This document shows positions 15,755 through 23,562 of a stretch of DNA of 26,957 nt, piece by piece. A program made the position numbers and the translations under genes. This DNA is from Methanobacteriota archaeon. GTDB taxonomy: Archaea > Thermoplasmatota > Poseidoniia > Poseidoniales > Poseidoniaceae. The stretch spans positions 1 to 26,957 of the forward strand of contig PBUZ01000112.1 of NCBI GenBank assembly GCA_002728035.1, read 5' to 3'. Under the pieces are notes generated by a model, which worked only from the letters and a program-made list of their open reading frames with translations, did not search any database and was not told the origin of the DNA. The stretch's first letter is position 1, and every line of letters begins with the position of its first letter.

Positions 15755-16666
15755 ATGGGATTCGCAAGGACCGCTGTGGGTTTGTTGTTCGTCTCCGTGC
15801 TCGGTTTTTACTTGGCCACCGTTGGCCAACTCACGGACAATGCCAAATGGGGCTTTGTTGCCGTGATGGCGTTGCTTGCGTTCATCTGGGTGAACCTTGG
15901 CACGGCGCCAAAAACGACCCAGCAACGTCGTCCTCGACCAGCGCCAGTTGCCGAGGCAGAACCTGCAGCCGTTGTGGAAGATGACGAAGAAGAGGAGGAC
16001 GATTTACCCGCTCCCGTCAAGGCGGATTCGCTGGACGGCGCAACCCTTCGAGAACGTAAGCTTGCCAAAATCGCTGCCGCAGAAGCAGCACAAGCCGCTG
16101 CTGGCGAGGAAGCTGCGGATGACGTTGTGGAAATTGAAGTTGAGATTGAAGATGTCCATGTTGCTGATGAGTACGTGGTCGAGGTCAGTCCAGAATCCAT
16201 CGAGGATGCCGATATTGAGATGACCGTCAGCGATCGACGGCAACGTCATGAGGCCATACGAGAGCGTATCAAGCGTCGACGGATGGGGCAGATGGCGGAC
16301 ATTCGCGCCTCGACCGCTCGCATGTGGGAAGAACACACAGCAGGTGAGGACTTGGTGGCACTCCTCCAAACGGCAGGCCACGGCCACACGGTGTTGAACG
16401 AACCCGAGCACCCCGCACCAGGACATGTTTACGGCGCAACCTTCGTCCGCATTGACGAAGCACGAATCCTCAAACTACGTCTCCCGCTTGATACTGGGTT
16501 TGAGAAGGTGGGTCCAACCGAGCCTGAAGTTCCAAAGCTCATCGGTCCAGACGGCAAGGAGTTGCCTCCACTCATCGGTCCAGACGGAAAGCCCTTGGCG
16601 CTCCCACCACTTCCTGCCGCCAGCAATGCACTGGATGCCCTACGTCAAGAAATGACGGATAACTGA
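15755..16666 (+). CDS. Membrane-anchored acidic protein with coiled region and LIGPDGK repeat, unknown function
   Basis: 303 aa from the ATG at 15755, supported by GAGGGAC upstream; a GTG at 15692 in the same frame has no SD. Two N-terminal helices (about 5-24 and 32-50) form a hairpin. After a basic patch (Q-Q-R-R-P-R) comes an acidic, Ala/Glu-rich, low-complexity stretch (about 65-165) and then a basic helical segment (R-R-Q-R-H-E-A-I-R-E-R-I-K-R-R-R). The C-terminal part (about 200-255) looks folded. The tail carries two copies of L-I-G-P-D-G-K, eleven residues apart, within a Pro-rich context. I do not recognise the family. The layout suggests a cytoplasmic scaffold tethered to the membrane. 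It follows rdgB by 66 bp. Confidence 0.75.
   Translation: MGFARTAVGLLFVSVLGFYLATVGQLTDNAKWGFVAVMALLAFIWVNLGTAPKTTQQRRPRPAPVAEAEPAAVVEDDEEEEDDLPAPVKADSLDGATLRERKLAKIAAAEAAQAAAGEEAADDVVEIEVEIEDVHVADEYVVEVSPESIEDADIEMTVSDRRQRHEAIRERIKRRRMGQMADIRASTARMWEEHTAGEDLVALLQTAGHGHTVLNEPEHPAPGHVYGATFVRIDEARILKLRLPLDTGFEKVGPTEPEVPKLIGPDGKELPPLIGPDGKPLALPPLPAASNALDALRQEMTDN
16538..16587 (+). repeat. 17-bp direct repeat encoding LIGPDG
   Basis: The 17-base word CTCATCGGTCCAGACGG occurs at 16538-16554 and again at 16571-16587, exactly 33 bp apart and in frame. It encodes the L-I-G-P-D-G(-K) repeat in the tail of the acidic membrane protein. Exact DNA identity suggests a recent in-frame duplication. Confidence 0.85.
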
Positions 16667-16830
16667 AGTTCACCTTGCCTCGGAAAGGATCCGTGGCTCC
16701 GACGTTTGCTTTCAACATCGAATCAGGAATTCGTTCCTTTAGGACAGATGCAAATGCATGCAAGCACGAGAACTTCGTCAAACGGATTCAAATAGCGTCG
16801 TATCCGACGGGCTCGAAACGATTTGGCCTC
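16667..16830. other. Convergent intergenic region with a small hairpin
   Basis: These 164 bases lie between two convergent genes, with no gene that I can support. AGGAA, TTCG, TTCCT (16725-16738) is a perfect 5-bp stem with a UUCG-type tetraloop followed by TT on the plus strand. It might mark the 3' end of the upstream transcript. Confidence 0.4.
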
Positions 16831-17703
16831 TCAGCGATGCTTCCATTTTGCCGTTTCACGGTTGATGAAAGCTTGAACGCCGATTTCCTTGTCTTCGCTA
16901 TCGAAGAGGTTGGCAAAGGCTTCGGCCTCGATGGCGACACCGTCGGTCAACGCTTCGTCGAGGGCTGCTCGAACGGTTGCCTTTCCAACACGCAGGGCAT
17001 GGGTGGATTTGCTTGCGATTCGGCGGGCCATGGCAAACACGGTCTCGTGCAGGTCTTCTGCAGCGACCACATGGTTGACCAGCCCGATGCGTTGGGCTTC
17101 CTCTGCGGCCACCATGTCGCCGGTCATGATCATCTCGTGCGCTTTGCCATAACCAACCAGCCGTTCAAGTCGTTGGGTTGCTCCATAGCCTGGGATAAGA
17201 CCCAGATTGATTTCTGGCGTTCCGAAGGTGGAACGGTCACTGGCGATGCGAATATCGCACGAGCAAGCGACTTCACAACCTCCGCCCAAGGCAAATCCAT
17301 CGACCATGGCGATGGTGGGTTTGCTGAGGTTCCACAGCGCTTCAACAGCGTTGTCCGTGAAACGCTCACGAATGACCTCGCTTCCTGCGCCCGCAAATTC
17401 AGTGATGTCAGCACCGGCAACAAAGGCGTGAGGTTTGGCTCGCTTCCCTTCAGGCGGTGGATTTGGGGGCGCGCCGGTCACGACCAAGACCCGCACATCG
17501 TCGCTGGCTTCCATCCAAGCACAGACCGCCTTGAGGGAGGCCATCACATCGGCGTTAAGGGCGTTCAGTTTGTCCGGGCGGTTGATGGTCATGCAAGCCA
17601 CGAAGCCAAGGTCATCCTCTTCGCTGATGGCATGAAGGTCAAGGGTCATCACGTCGCTTTCAGGCGGGTTCATAGAATCACTGAGCAAGTCCTTCTTCTT
17701 CAT
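16831..17703 (-). CDS. Enoyl-CoA hydratase/isomerase (crotonase family)
   Basis: 290 aa from the ATG at 17703, with GAGGG 8 bases upstream; an in-frame TTG at 17721 is a weaker alternative. The crotonase fold is clear: oxyanion-hole segment A-F-V-A-G-A-D-I-T-E, the second segment D-G-F-A-L-G-G-G-C-E with the first catalytic Glu, and G-T-P-E-I-N-L-G-L-I-P-G-Y-G-A-T-Q-R with the second Glu. Having both Glu residues favours true hydratase activity (2-enoyl-CoA to 3-hydroxyacyl-CoA) in fatty-acid or amino-acid degradation. A short insert (P-P-N-P-P-P-E-G-K-R) lies before the oxyanion loop. No other beta-oxidation gene is adjacent. It is divergent from the ABC transporter. Confidence 0.92.
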   Translation of the reverse strand: MKKKDLLSDSMNPPESDVMTLDLHAISEEDDLGFVACMTINRPDKLNALNADVMASLKAVCAWMEASDDVRVLVVTGAPPNPPPEGKRAKPHAFVAGADITEFAGAGSEVIRERFTDNAVEALWNLSKPTIAMVDGFALGGGCEVACSCDIRIASDRSTFGTPEINLGLIPGYGATQRLERLVGYGKAHEMIMTGDMVAAEEAQRIGLVNHVVAAEDLHETVFAMARRIASKSTHALRVGKATVRAALDEALTDGVAIEAEAFANLFDSEDKEIGVQAFINRETAKWKHR

Positions 17704-17737
17704 CTCATCGCCCTCGCCCAATGAGGATGAAGCAAGG

Positions 17738-17746
17738 TATCATAAT
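17738..17746. promoter_or_regulatory. Shared TATA element between ECH and ABC operons
   Basis: TATCATAAT reads as TATA-like on both strands. Its centre is 26 bases before the ABC ATG (17768), implying a leaderless transcript. On the other strand it would start the hydratase mRNA near 17716, leaving a short leader that contains the SD. Confidence 0.5.
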
Positions 17747-17767
17747 CGCCAGCCGAGTCAACGAAAC

Positions 17768-18553
17768 ATGGCTGGCGAGACTGGACCCATGGTCAGCGCC
17801 AAAGACATGGCCAAGAAGTACGGTGATTTCATCGCGCTTCACCCGCTGAACGTTGAGGTACATGCTGGGGAATTTTTCGGCGTCTTTGGACCGAACGGTG
17901 CAGGAAAATCCACCTTCATCAAACTCCTCACGGGACAACTCCGCCCAAGCAAAGGCCTCATCGAGGTCTTGGGTGTCAACGCCGTCGCCGATCCGCAAAA
18001 GGTGAAAGCAAACATCGGCATCGTTCCAGAATCCGAATCGCCTCCATCGTTTTTGACACCCACCGAATTTCTTGAATTCGTCGCTCGCCTTCGGGGCGTG
18101 GAGGACATGCATGCCAAGGTGGAGCACTGGTTGGATTGGTTTGGCCTTCAGGAAAAACGAGACACGATGTGCAAGGACCTCTCCAAGGGCCAACGGCAAA
18201 AAGTGATGCTCGCCAGCGCCTTTATTCACAAACCAAAACTTCTCTTTTTGGACGAACCCTTTGCCAACCTTGACCCCATTTATCAGCGAAAATGCCGTGA
18301 ATGGTTGTTGGAACATGTGGCGGAGGGTGGAACGATTTTTCTCTGCTCACACGTGCTTGAAATGGCAGAACGGATGTGCAATCGCATGGCCATCATCAAC
18401 GACGGGCGCGTGTTGGCGGCAGGGACGGTGAAAGGCCTCAAGCAATCGCAGGATGAAACGCTTGAAGATGTCTTTATCCGCCTTGTTGGTCGTTCCATCG
18501 AAGATGTAGAACGGCTCAGTGAAGAGGGCGTCACGGACGATTCGGAGGAATGA
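17768..18553 (+). CDS. ABC transporter ATP-binding protein
   Basis: 261 aa. Walker A G-P-N-G-A-G-K-S-T is at 41-49, the signature L-S-K-G-Q-R-Q at 138-144 and Walker B L-L-F-L-D-E-P at 158-164, followed by a D-loop (A-N-L-D-P) and a switch His (C-S-H). The sequence type (P-N-G-A-G-K-S-T-F-I-K-L-L-T-G-Q-L-R-P) is that of ABC-2-like exporters. A C-terminal extension of about 50 residues is acidic. The ATG overlaps no SD and is placed for leaderless translation from the shared TATA element. It is translationally coupled to the permease through an ATGA overlap. The substrate cannot be inferred. Confidence 0.93.
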   Translation: MAGETGPMVSAKDMAKKYGDFIALHPLNVEVHAGEFFGVFGPNGAGKSTFIKLLTGQLRPSKGLIEVLGVNAVADPQKVKANIGIVPESESPPSFLTPTEFLEFVARLRGVEDMHAKVEHWLDWFGLQEKRDTMCKDLSKGQRQKVMLASAFIHKPKLLFLDEPFANLDPIYQRKCREWLLEHVAEGGTIFLCSHVLEMAERMCNRMAIINDGRVLAAGTVKGLKQSQDETLEDVFIRLVGRSIEDVERLSEEGVTDDSEE

Positions 18554-20247
18554 CCTTGGGTCAGACCTTCATCGAATCTCGACCTTGGAGCGAGGAGGTT
18601 CTCGACGAACAGACATCGCTCGGAACTTCCGCTCACGGCGTGAGCCTCAACGAACCGCTTCGAGGGTGGCCGGCGTTTTCGGCCACGTTCCGTGTGATGT
18701 TTCTTGAAGAAGCACGCAAGAGCGTGGAGTTTGCCAAGAAGCGACAGATGGTGCTCTTTCCGCTCTTGCTGACGCTCGTGACGGCCATCTCGACCATTGG
18801 GTTGCAGTTTCTGGTCGGAGACTCAACGGCGCAGACATCGGACATCGACGCCAAGACCTTCACTTGGCAGGAACTCCGCTTTGGCCTTCACCTTCCCATG
18901 TTCATGTTCTCATTGGGCATGGGGACCTTTGCTTTCATCGGGCGTGATGCCATCATTCGCCGAACGGGGACCAAGAACTACCTGCTTGCAGCACCGGCCC
19001 TCCAACCGCTTCCCAATTCAATGGCACATTTCGTGTATTTTGTCAAGGACTTGCTCTTCTACGTCCTGCTCATCTTAACGCCGATCATCGCTGGCATGGC
19101 CCTTGGTATTCTTCTGGATGGCGTGGCGGGCATTCGCACGCCGTTGCTTTGGAGTTCGTTGCCTTGGACCTGGCTGGCGATGGCAACCACCCTCGGCCAG
19201 GGCTTGGCGCTGTCGTTCCTCGCCTCCTCGTTGTGGCTGAGAGGTCGACCTTACACCGTGATTGGGCCGTTGTTGGTGGTCGCTCTTGGCGTTTCCGTGG
19301 GCATTGGACTCCTACCCGTGGACCTCTTGTTGTGGGGATTGGCCGCACAAGCCAGCCAAAGCGGCCTCGCCATCTTGCTTGGCTTGGGTCTGTCCATCGG
19401 TCTTGGTTTGGTGGCTTCGCTGCTCATCCTGGACGACTTTGATGTCAGCGTGGTGGAGCGCGGTGATTTGCTTGAACCGATGTACAATCGCCTTGGGTTT
19501 CTCGGGCGCGGGCACATTCGCTTGATCGTGGCCAAGGAATTTGTTGACCTGTTCCGTTCCGGGGCCATCAAGAAGATGACCGTATCCTACGCCATTCCGC
19601 TGTTGGTGTTGCTCGGTATGGCGTGGCTGGTGGATTTTGCAGAAGCGCCAATCCCCATCAATTTGCTTTCCTATGCTCCGTTTTTGGGCTTCTTTGGTTT
19701 CAACTTCTATTCTTGGCTGACCATTCTGGATTCGCCGGAATTCATGAACGGTTTGCCGATGGATGTACCGGATTTGATTCGCGCCAAGGTGGTGGTTTAC
19801 TTCCTTGCAACATCGTGGATTTCCCTCATCTTCATCGTGCTGATGGCATGGCGATTGGACGAATGGGCCTCGTTACCAACGAGCATCATCGTGATGTTTG
19901 CGAATTCCATCTACATCGTTGCACTCACAGCCTTCCTGATGGGTTTGCGGCCCAACAAAGCCATCTTTGACGCTTCCATCATGGTCTGGTTTTGGATCGG
20001 CACGGTTCTTCCCCTCCTTGGCTTGTTCCTTCTTTCCTTCACCCAAGGCGACGTTGGTTTGTACGGAAATTGGTGGGAGCGTGCCAGTCAGGACGGCTTG
20101 GCTGCCACGGCACAAATGTACGATGAGAGCATGGTTCAACAAGGGTACTTCGGTATGATCGCGATTTCTATCGGCCTCATTTTTGCCTCCGCGGTTCTCT
20201 GGAAATTGATGGACCGTCGGTGGGGGCGAGCCGTCTTCTCAAACTGA
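18550..20247 (+). CDS. ABC-2-like transporter permease
   Basis: 565 aa, with its ATG overlapping the ABC stop (ATGA at 18550-18553). GGAGG lies only one base before this ATG, so a slightly later start is possible, but no better one is seen. About 60 polar residues precede the first hydrophobic segment, and about 12 further transmembrane helices follow, with a soluble loop near residues 300-340 (D-V-S-V-V-E-R-G-D-L-L-E-P-M-Y-N-R). The doubled size compared with a typical 6-helix permease suggests two half-permeases joined in one chain, so one copy with two ATPases may form the transporter. The substrate is unknown. Confidence 0.85.
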   Translation: MTLGQTFIESRPWSEEVLDEQTSLGTSAHGVSLNEPLRGWPAFSATFRVMFLEEARKSVEFAKKRQMVLFPLLLTLVTAISTIGLQFLVGDSTAQTSDIDAKTFTWQELRFGLHLPMFMFSLGMGTFAFIGRDAIIRRTGTKNYLLAAPALQPLPNSMAHFVYFVKDLLFYVLLILTPIIAGMALGILLDGVAGIRTPLLWSSLPWTWLAMATTLGQGLALSFLASSLWLRGRPYTVIGPLLVVALGVSVGIGLLPVDLLLWGLAAQASQSGLAILLGLGLSIGLGLVASLLILDDFDVSVVERGDLLEPMYNRLGFLGRGHIRLIVAKEFVDLFRSGAIKKMTVSYAIPLLVLLGMAWLVDFAEAPIPINLLSYAPFLGFFGFNFYSWLTILDSPEFMNGLPMDVPDLIRAKVVVYFLATSWISLIFIVLMAWRLDEWASLPTSIIVMFANSIYIVALTAFLMGLRPNKAIFDASIMVWFWIGTVLPLLGLFLLSFTQGDVGLYGNWWERASQDGLAATAQMYDESMVQQGYFGMIAISIGLIFASAVLWKLMDRRWGRAVFSN

Positions 20248-20303
20248 CTCCAATCCTGATTTCAAGGGGTAGGTTCTTGAGCGGTCTCCACGGGACGCAA
20301 CGC

Positions 20304-20855
20304 ATGGCTCGTGTTGTGGCGGTTTGCGGCATGCCCGGGTCAGGAAAAGGGGAGTTTGCTGCCATCCTCGATGCTGCGGGCGTCCCCATCGTATCGATGG
20401 GCGATATGATTCGCGCTGAAGTCGCTCGTCGTGGTTTAGAGGAGGCTCCGCATGTCTTTGGTCAAGTGGCTGCGGCTTTACGTGCAGAATTTGGCGAGGA
20501 AGTTCTGGCGGTCCGACTGTGCGACCGTGTGGACGAGTTGCTTGAGAGCCACGCATTGGTGCTCATTGAGGGGCTGCGAGGCACTGCCGAAGACGATGTG
20601 TTCTCCGGTCGTTGGGGCGAGGATTATCGAACCGTTGCCATCGATACCGATGAGGAGTTGCGGTTTGAAAGAATTCAACGGCGAGGCCGTTCTGAAGACG
20701 GCGACCGAGCGGCGTTTCAAGCACGCAATGAGCGTGAACGAGGCTGGGGGCTTGAGGTTCTGATGAACGAGGCTGATGACACCATCACCAACGACGAAGA
20801 TTTGGCTCAATTTCAGGCTGAATGCACCCGTTGGTTGGAGCGGATATCGTCCTGA
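20304..20855 (+). CDS. UPF0200 family P-loop kinase-like protein
   Basis: 183 aa from the ATG at 20304, the usual family length; the frame is open back to 20220, but those residues look non-coding and overlap the permease. P-loop G-M-P-G-S-G-K-G-E is at the N-terminus. Family blocks are V-S-M-G-D-M-I-R-A-E-V-A-R-R-G, L-I-E-G-L-R-G-T-A-E, R-F-E-R-I-Q-R-R-G-R-S-E-D and N-E-R-E-R-G-W-G. These match UPF0200, archaeal proteins related to dephospho-CoA and adenylate kinases with no settled substrate. The Walker A Ser/Thr after G-S-G-K is Gly here (G-K-G-E rather than G-K-S/T), an unusual change at the Mg-binding position. The gene starts 56 bp after the permease and could share its transcript. Confidence 0.8.
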   Translation: MARVVAVCGMPGSGKGEFAAILDAAGVPIVSMGDMIRAEVARRGLEEAPHVFGQVAAALRAEFGEEVLAVRLCDRVDELLESHALVLIEGLRGTAEDDVFSGRWGEDYRTVAIDTDEELRFERIQRRGRSEDGDRAAFQARNERERGWGLEVLMNEADDTITNDEDLAQFQAECTRWLERISS

Positions 20856-20977
20856 AAATGAACAGACTTCGCACACCCTTCAATTCGGCACAGTAAGCCG
20901 TTTGGATGGCGTTCTTCACCCAAGTGTTATAGTCGGGGAGATGTTGTAGCGGAATGCATTCGGCGGTGTTGGTGACC
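20856..20977 (+). promoter_or_regulatory. Promoter region of the pilus/secretion operon
   Basis: The 122-base gap contains GTTATAG (20925-20931), a TATA candidate placing a start near 20955 and a leader of about 23 bases with GGTGTTGGTGA directly before the ATG at 20978. No T-tract terminator for the preceding gene is obvious. Confidence 0.45.
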
Positions 20978-22501
20978 ATGGCAAGAAAAAGAGGCGGTGG
21001 CGGTGGACGAAAACGAGCCAAGCAACGTGCCCAATATGATGAGCTTGACAAATATCCGGTGATGCCCCCTCACGCCTTTGCTCGAATCGTTCGCGACAAG
21101 ACGACATTGAACATCATTTACCAAATCATTGAGCCACCGTTGACGAAAAAGGAACAAGAGCAACGAGACGAGATCATGGACATCTTCATTCGTTCACTGA
21201 CGGCCAACATCGAGGAGATTGATTCCAATCCAGATGCCTATGTTCGCACTGCTATGGACAAGGTCATCAAGGCGTACAGCATGAAGATCAACAAGAAATC
21301 CAAATCCAAGATTTTCTATTATCTTCGTCGCGACCTCATCGGTTACGGCAAGATGGACGTGCTGATGAACGACGTCAACGTGGAAGATATTTCTCTTGAC
21401 GGAACCAACGTCCCCATCTTTGCTTATCATCGCAAATTCGAATCGGTGGAGACAACCTGCGTTTGGGAGACCGATGAGGAATTGGAATCCTATGTCATCA
21501 AGCTCGCTCAGCGCTGTGGAAAGCACATTTCGGTCGCTGACCCGCTGCTCGATGCAACGCTCATGGACGGTTCTCGTATCGTCATGAAACTGGGTCATGA
21601 GATTTCCACCCGCGGTTCGGCTTTCTGTATTCGCCGATTCAAGGACGACCCGTTTTCACCTGCTGATATCGTGGCGTTCAGAACCATGTCGTCGTTGATG
21701 GTGGCTTATCTTTGGATTGCGTTCCAGAACGAAGTTCCTATGCTGTTTGTAGGCGGTACGGCGTCTGGAAAAACGACCACGCTCAACGCCATGTGCATTT
21801 TCATCCCCTGGCAAATGAAGATCGTCTCCATCGAATCCACCCGTGAAGTGAACATCCCGCAACCCAACTGGGTGCCAGGTTTGACTCGACAGGGCTTCGG
21901 TGGTGAGAGCGACGAGGGTGTTATCGGTGAGTTCGAATTGCTCAAGGCAGCCCTTCGTGAACGGCCAGAATACATCATCGTGGGTGAAATTCGTGGCGCA
22001 GAAGCCTATGTGTTGTTCCAAGCGATGGCCACGGGCCACTGTGCATATTCCACGGTTCACGCAGACTCCGTGCCTTCACTGGTTCACCGATTGGAAAACA
22101 AGCCAATCGACATCCCGCGTGTCTTGCTCCCCGCTCTCGAGGCCTGCTCGATTCAGATTCAGACCCGTATCAACGGCCGTCGTGTGCGACGAACAAAGCA
22201 AGTCGTGGAAATCGTCGGTATCGACCCCAACTCTATGGAGGTCATCACCAACGAAGTGTTCCGTTGGGACGTCACCAACGACGACTTCGTCTTCAGCGGC
22301 AAGTCCTATGTTCTTGAGAAAATCATGGTCAAGATCAACTACAGCCAGGAAGAAATGCGTCGTGAGTTACGCACTCGCAAGCGTATCTTGGAATGGATGG
22401 TGTTGAATGACATTCGCAAAGCCGACCAAGTCTCACAAATTGTGACCGAATACTACGTCCGGCCGAACGAGATCTTGGCACGTGTTGACGGCCTCAAGTG
22501 A
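20978..22501 (+). CDS. Type II/IV secretion (TadA/FlaI/CpaF-like) hexameric ATPase
   Basis: 507 aa from the ATG at 20978 (GGTGA two bases upstream); an in-frame ATG at 20954 is less likely. A very basic Gly/Arg/Lys N-terminus (R-K-R-G-G-G-G-G-R-K-R-A-K-Q) is followed by a helical N-terminal domain and the Y-G-K-M-D-V-L-M-N-D-x-N-V-E-D-I-S segment typical of GspE/FlaI proteins. Walker A G-G-T-A-S-G-K-T is at about 259-266, an Asp-box E-S-T-R-E near 295, Walker B-like I-I-V-G-E-I-R-G-A-E-A near 333-343, and the His box G-H-C-A-Y-S-T-V-H-A. It would power assembly of pilus or pseudopilus subunits across the membrane. Two T2SSF membrane platform genes follow directly. Confidence 0.93.
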   Translation: MARKRGGGGGRKRAKQRAQYDELDKYPVMPPHAFARIVRDKTTLNIIYQIIEPPLTKKEQEQRDEIMDIFIRSLTANIEEIDSNPDAYVRTAMDKVIKAYSMKINKKSKSKIFYYLRRDLIGYGKMDVLMNDVNVEDISLDGTNVPIFAYHRKFESVETTCVWETDEELESYVIKLAQRCGKHISVADPLLDATLMDGSRIVMKLGHEISTRGSAFCIRRFKDDPFSPADIVAFRTMSSLMVAYLWIAFQNEVPMLFVGGTASGKTTTLNAMCIFIPWQMKIVSIESTREVNIPQPNWVPGLTRQGFGGESDEGVIGEFELLKAALRERPEYIIVGEIRGAEAYVLFQAMATGHCAYSTVHADSVPSLVHRLENKPIDIPRVLLPALEACSIQIQTRINGRRVRRTKQVVEIVGIDPNSMEVITNEVFRWDVTNDDFVFSGKSYVLEKIMVKINYSQEEMRRELRTRKRILEWMVLNDIRKADQVSQIVTEYYVRPNEILARVDGLK

Positions 22502-22528
22502 AACCAGCGATGACGGGGAGGGAACAGC

Positions 22529-23548
22529 ATGGACTTGACTGCATGGCAGCGAATTTGCAATCGTCTGCTCGGTGGCATCGTCAAAAAGCGTGCTCGTGGC
22601 GATAAGGAACTCTCCGCCAACCTCGTCAAAGGTTCAATGGGTATGATGCCCGAAGTTTACCTGGCCACCGTCATCATCACCTCGATCGCCATTACACTGA
22701 TGTCGTGGGCCTTTGTTGCCATTTTCTTTATCCCGGATATCGGAATCATCGCCTTTTACGAGAGCATCCAAGATGCATCCTCTATCAACCCCTGCTTCGA
22801 GTGGGAATACTGGAATCCAACGCTGGTTGACCCGTCATTGCCCGGTAACGGGTGCCCCGATTATCGCCTACAGGTGTTCCCTGCGGCGCTCAAGGTCATC
22901 ATCGTCGCTCTGGGAGGTCTCATCGTCCCCTATGCTGCGTTCAAGTACAACAAAGGCGGCGCCGCCCGTGAGGCAACTCGCCGTGCAGACATGATCGAGA
23001 AGTACCTCCCCTACGCTGCTTCCTACACCGCAGCCATGTCTGCAGCCAACGCCACTCCGGCGAAAATTTTCAGGTCACTGGCCATGAACAAAGACATCTA
23101 CGGCGATGTTGCAGACGATGCCGCCATGATCTACCGCGACATTACTTTGCTGGGCTACGACCTGATTTCTGCGATGAAACTCAGCGTTGACCGTGCAGCA
23201 TCCGTTTGGTTGACCGAATTTTTCCAAGGAATGGTCGGTACGTTGACAGCTGGTGGTCAGTTGAAACTCTACTTCTTGAACAGAGCCGAACACTACATGC
23301 GTGAGAACCGAACTCGGCTGCAAATGTTCCTTGAGTCCATCGCTCTGCTCGCAGAATCCTACATTGTGGTCGCCGTTGCTATGCCGCTCTTCTTGATCGT
23401 CATGCTCGTCATCATGTTCTGGGTATCCGGATCAGGTGCACAGATGAGCGAAGGCATGCTCTACGGGATCGTGCTGGGCTTCATTCCGATGATTCACATC
23501 GCCTACGCTGTACTTGTTTACACCAGCAGCAAGGAGCAAGAAATGTAG
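22529..23548 (+). CDS. T2SSF-domain pilus platform membrane protein (FlaJ/TadB-like), first copy
   Basis: 339 aa, SD GGGAGGGA before the ATG, 27 bp after the ATPase. A helix at about 48-70 is followed by a short exported loop with two Cys (N-P-C-F-E-W ... G-N-G-C-P-D-Y) that could form a disulfide. A second helix lies at about 112-135. The cytoplasmic T2SSF domain (Y-L-P-Y-A-A-S-Y-T-A-A-M-S-A-A-N through R-A-E-H-Y-M-R-E-N-R) comes next, then two C-terminal helices. The protein would form the inner-membrane platform on which the ATPase acts. FlaJ proteins usually have two T2SSF domains in one chain; here the two domains are on two successive genes, as in TadB/TadC. Confidence 0.9.
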   Translation: MDLTAWQRICNRLLGGIVKKRARGDKELSANLVKGSMGMMPEVYLATVIITSIAITLMSWAFVAIFFIPDIGIIAFYESIQDASSINPCFEWEYWNPTLVDPSLPGNGCPDYRLQVFPAALKVIIVALGGLIVPYAAFKYNKGGAAREATRRADMIEKYLPYAASYTAAMSAANATPAKIFRSLAMNKDIYGDVADDAAMIYRDITLLGYDLISAMKLSVDRAASVWLTEFFQGMVGTLTAGGQLKLYFLNRAEHYMRENRTRLQMFLESIALLAESYIVVAVAMPLFLIVMLVIMFWVSGSGAQMSEGMLYGIVLGFIPMIHIAYAVLVYTSSKEQEM

Positions 23549-23562
23549 AAGGGGGTGAAAAG

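Noticed and set aside
16675..17724. 349-codon open frame on the plus strand
   Set aside because: It is antisense to the enoyl-CoA hydratase, which shows complete crotonase motifs. The mirror frame resembles no family.
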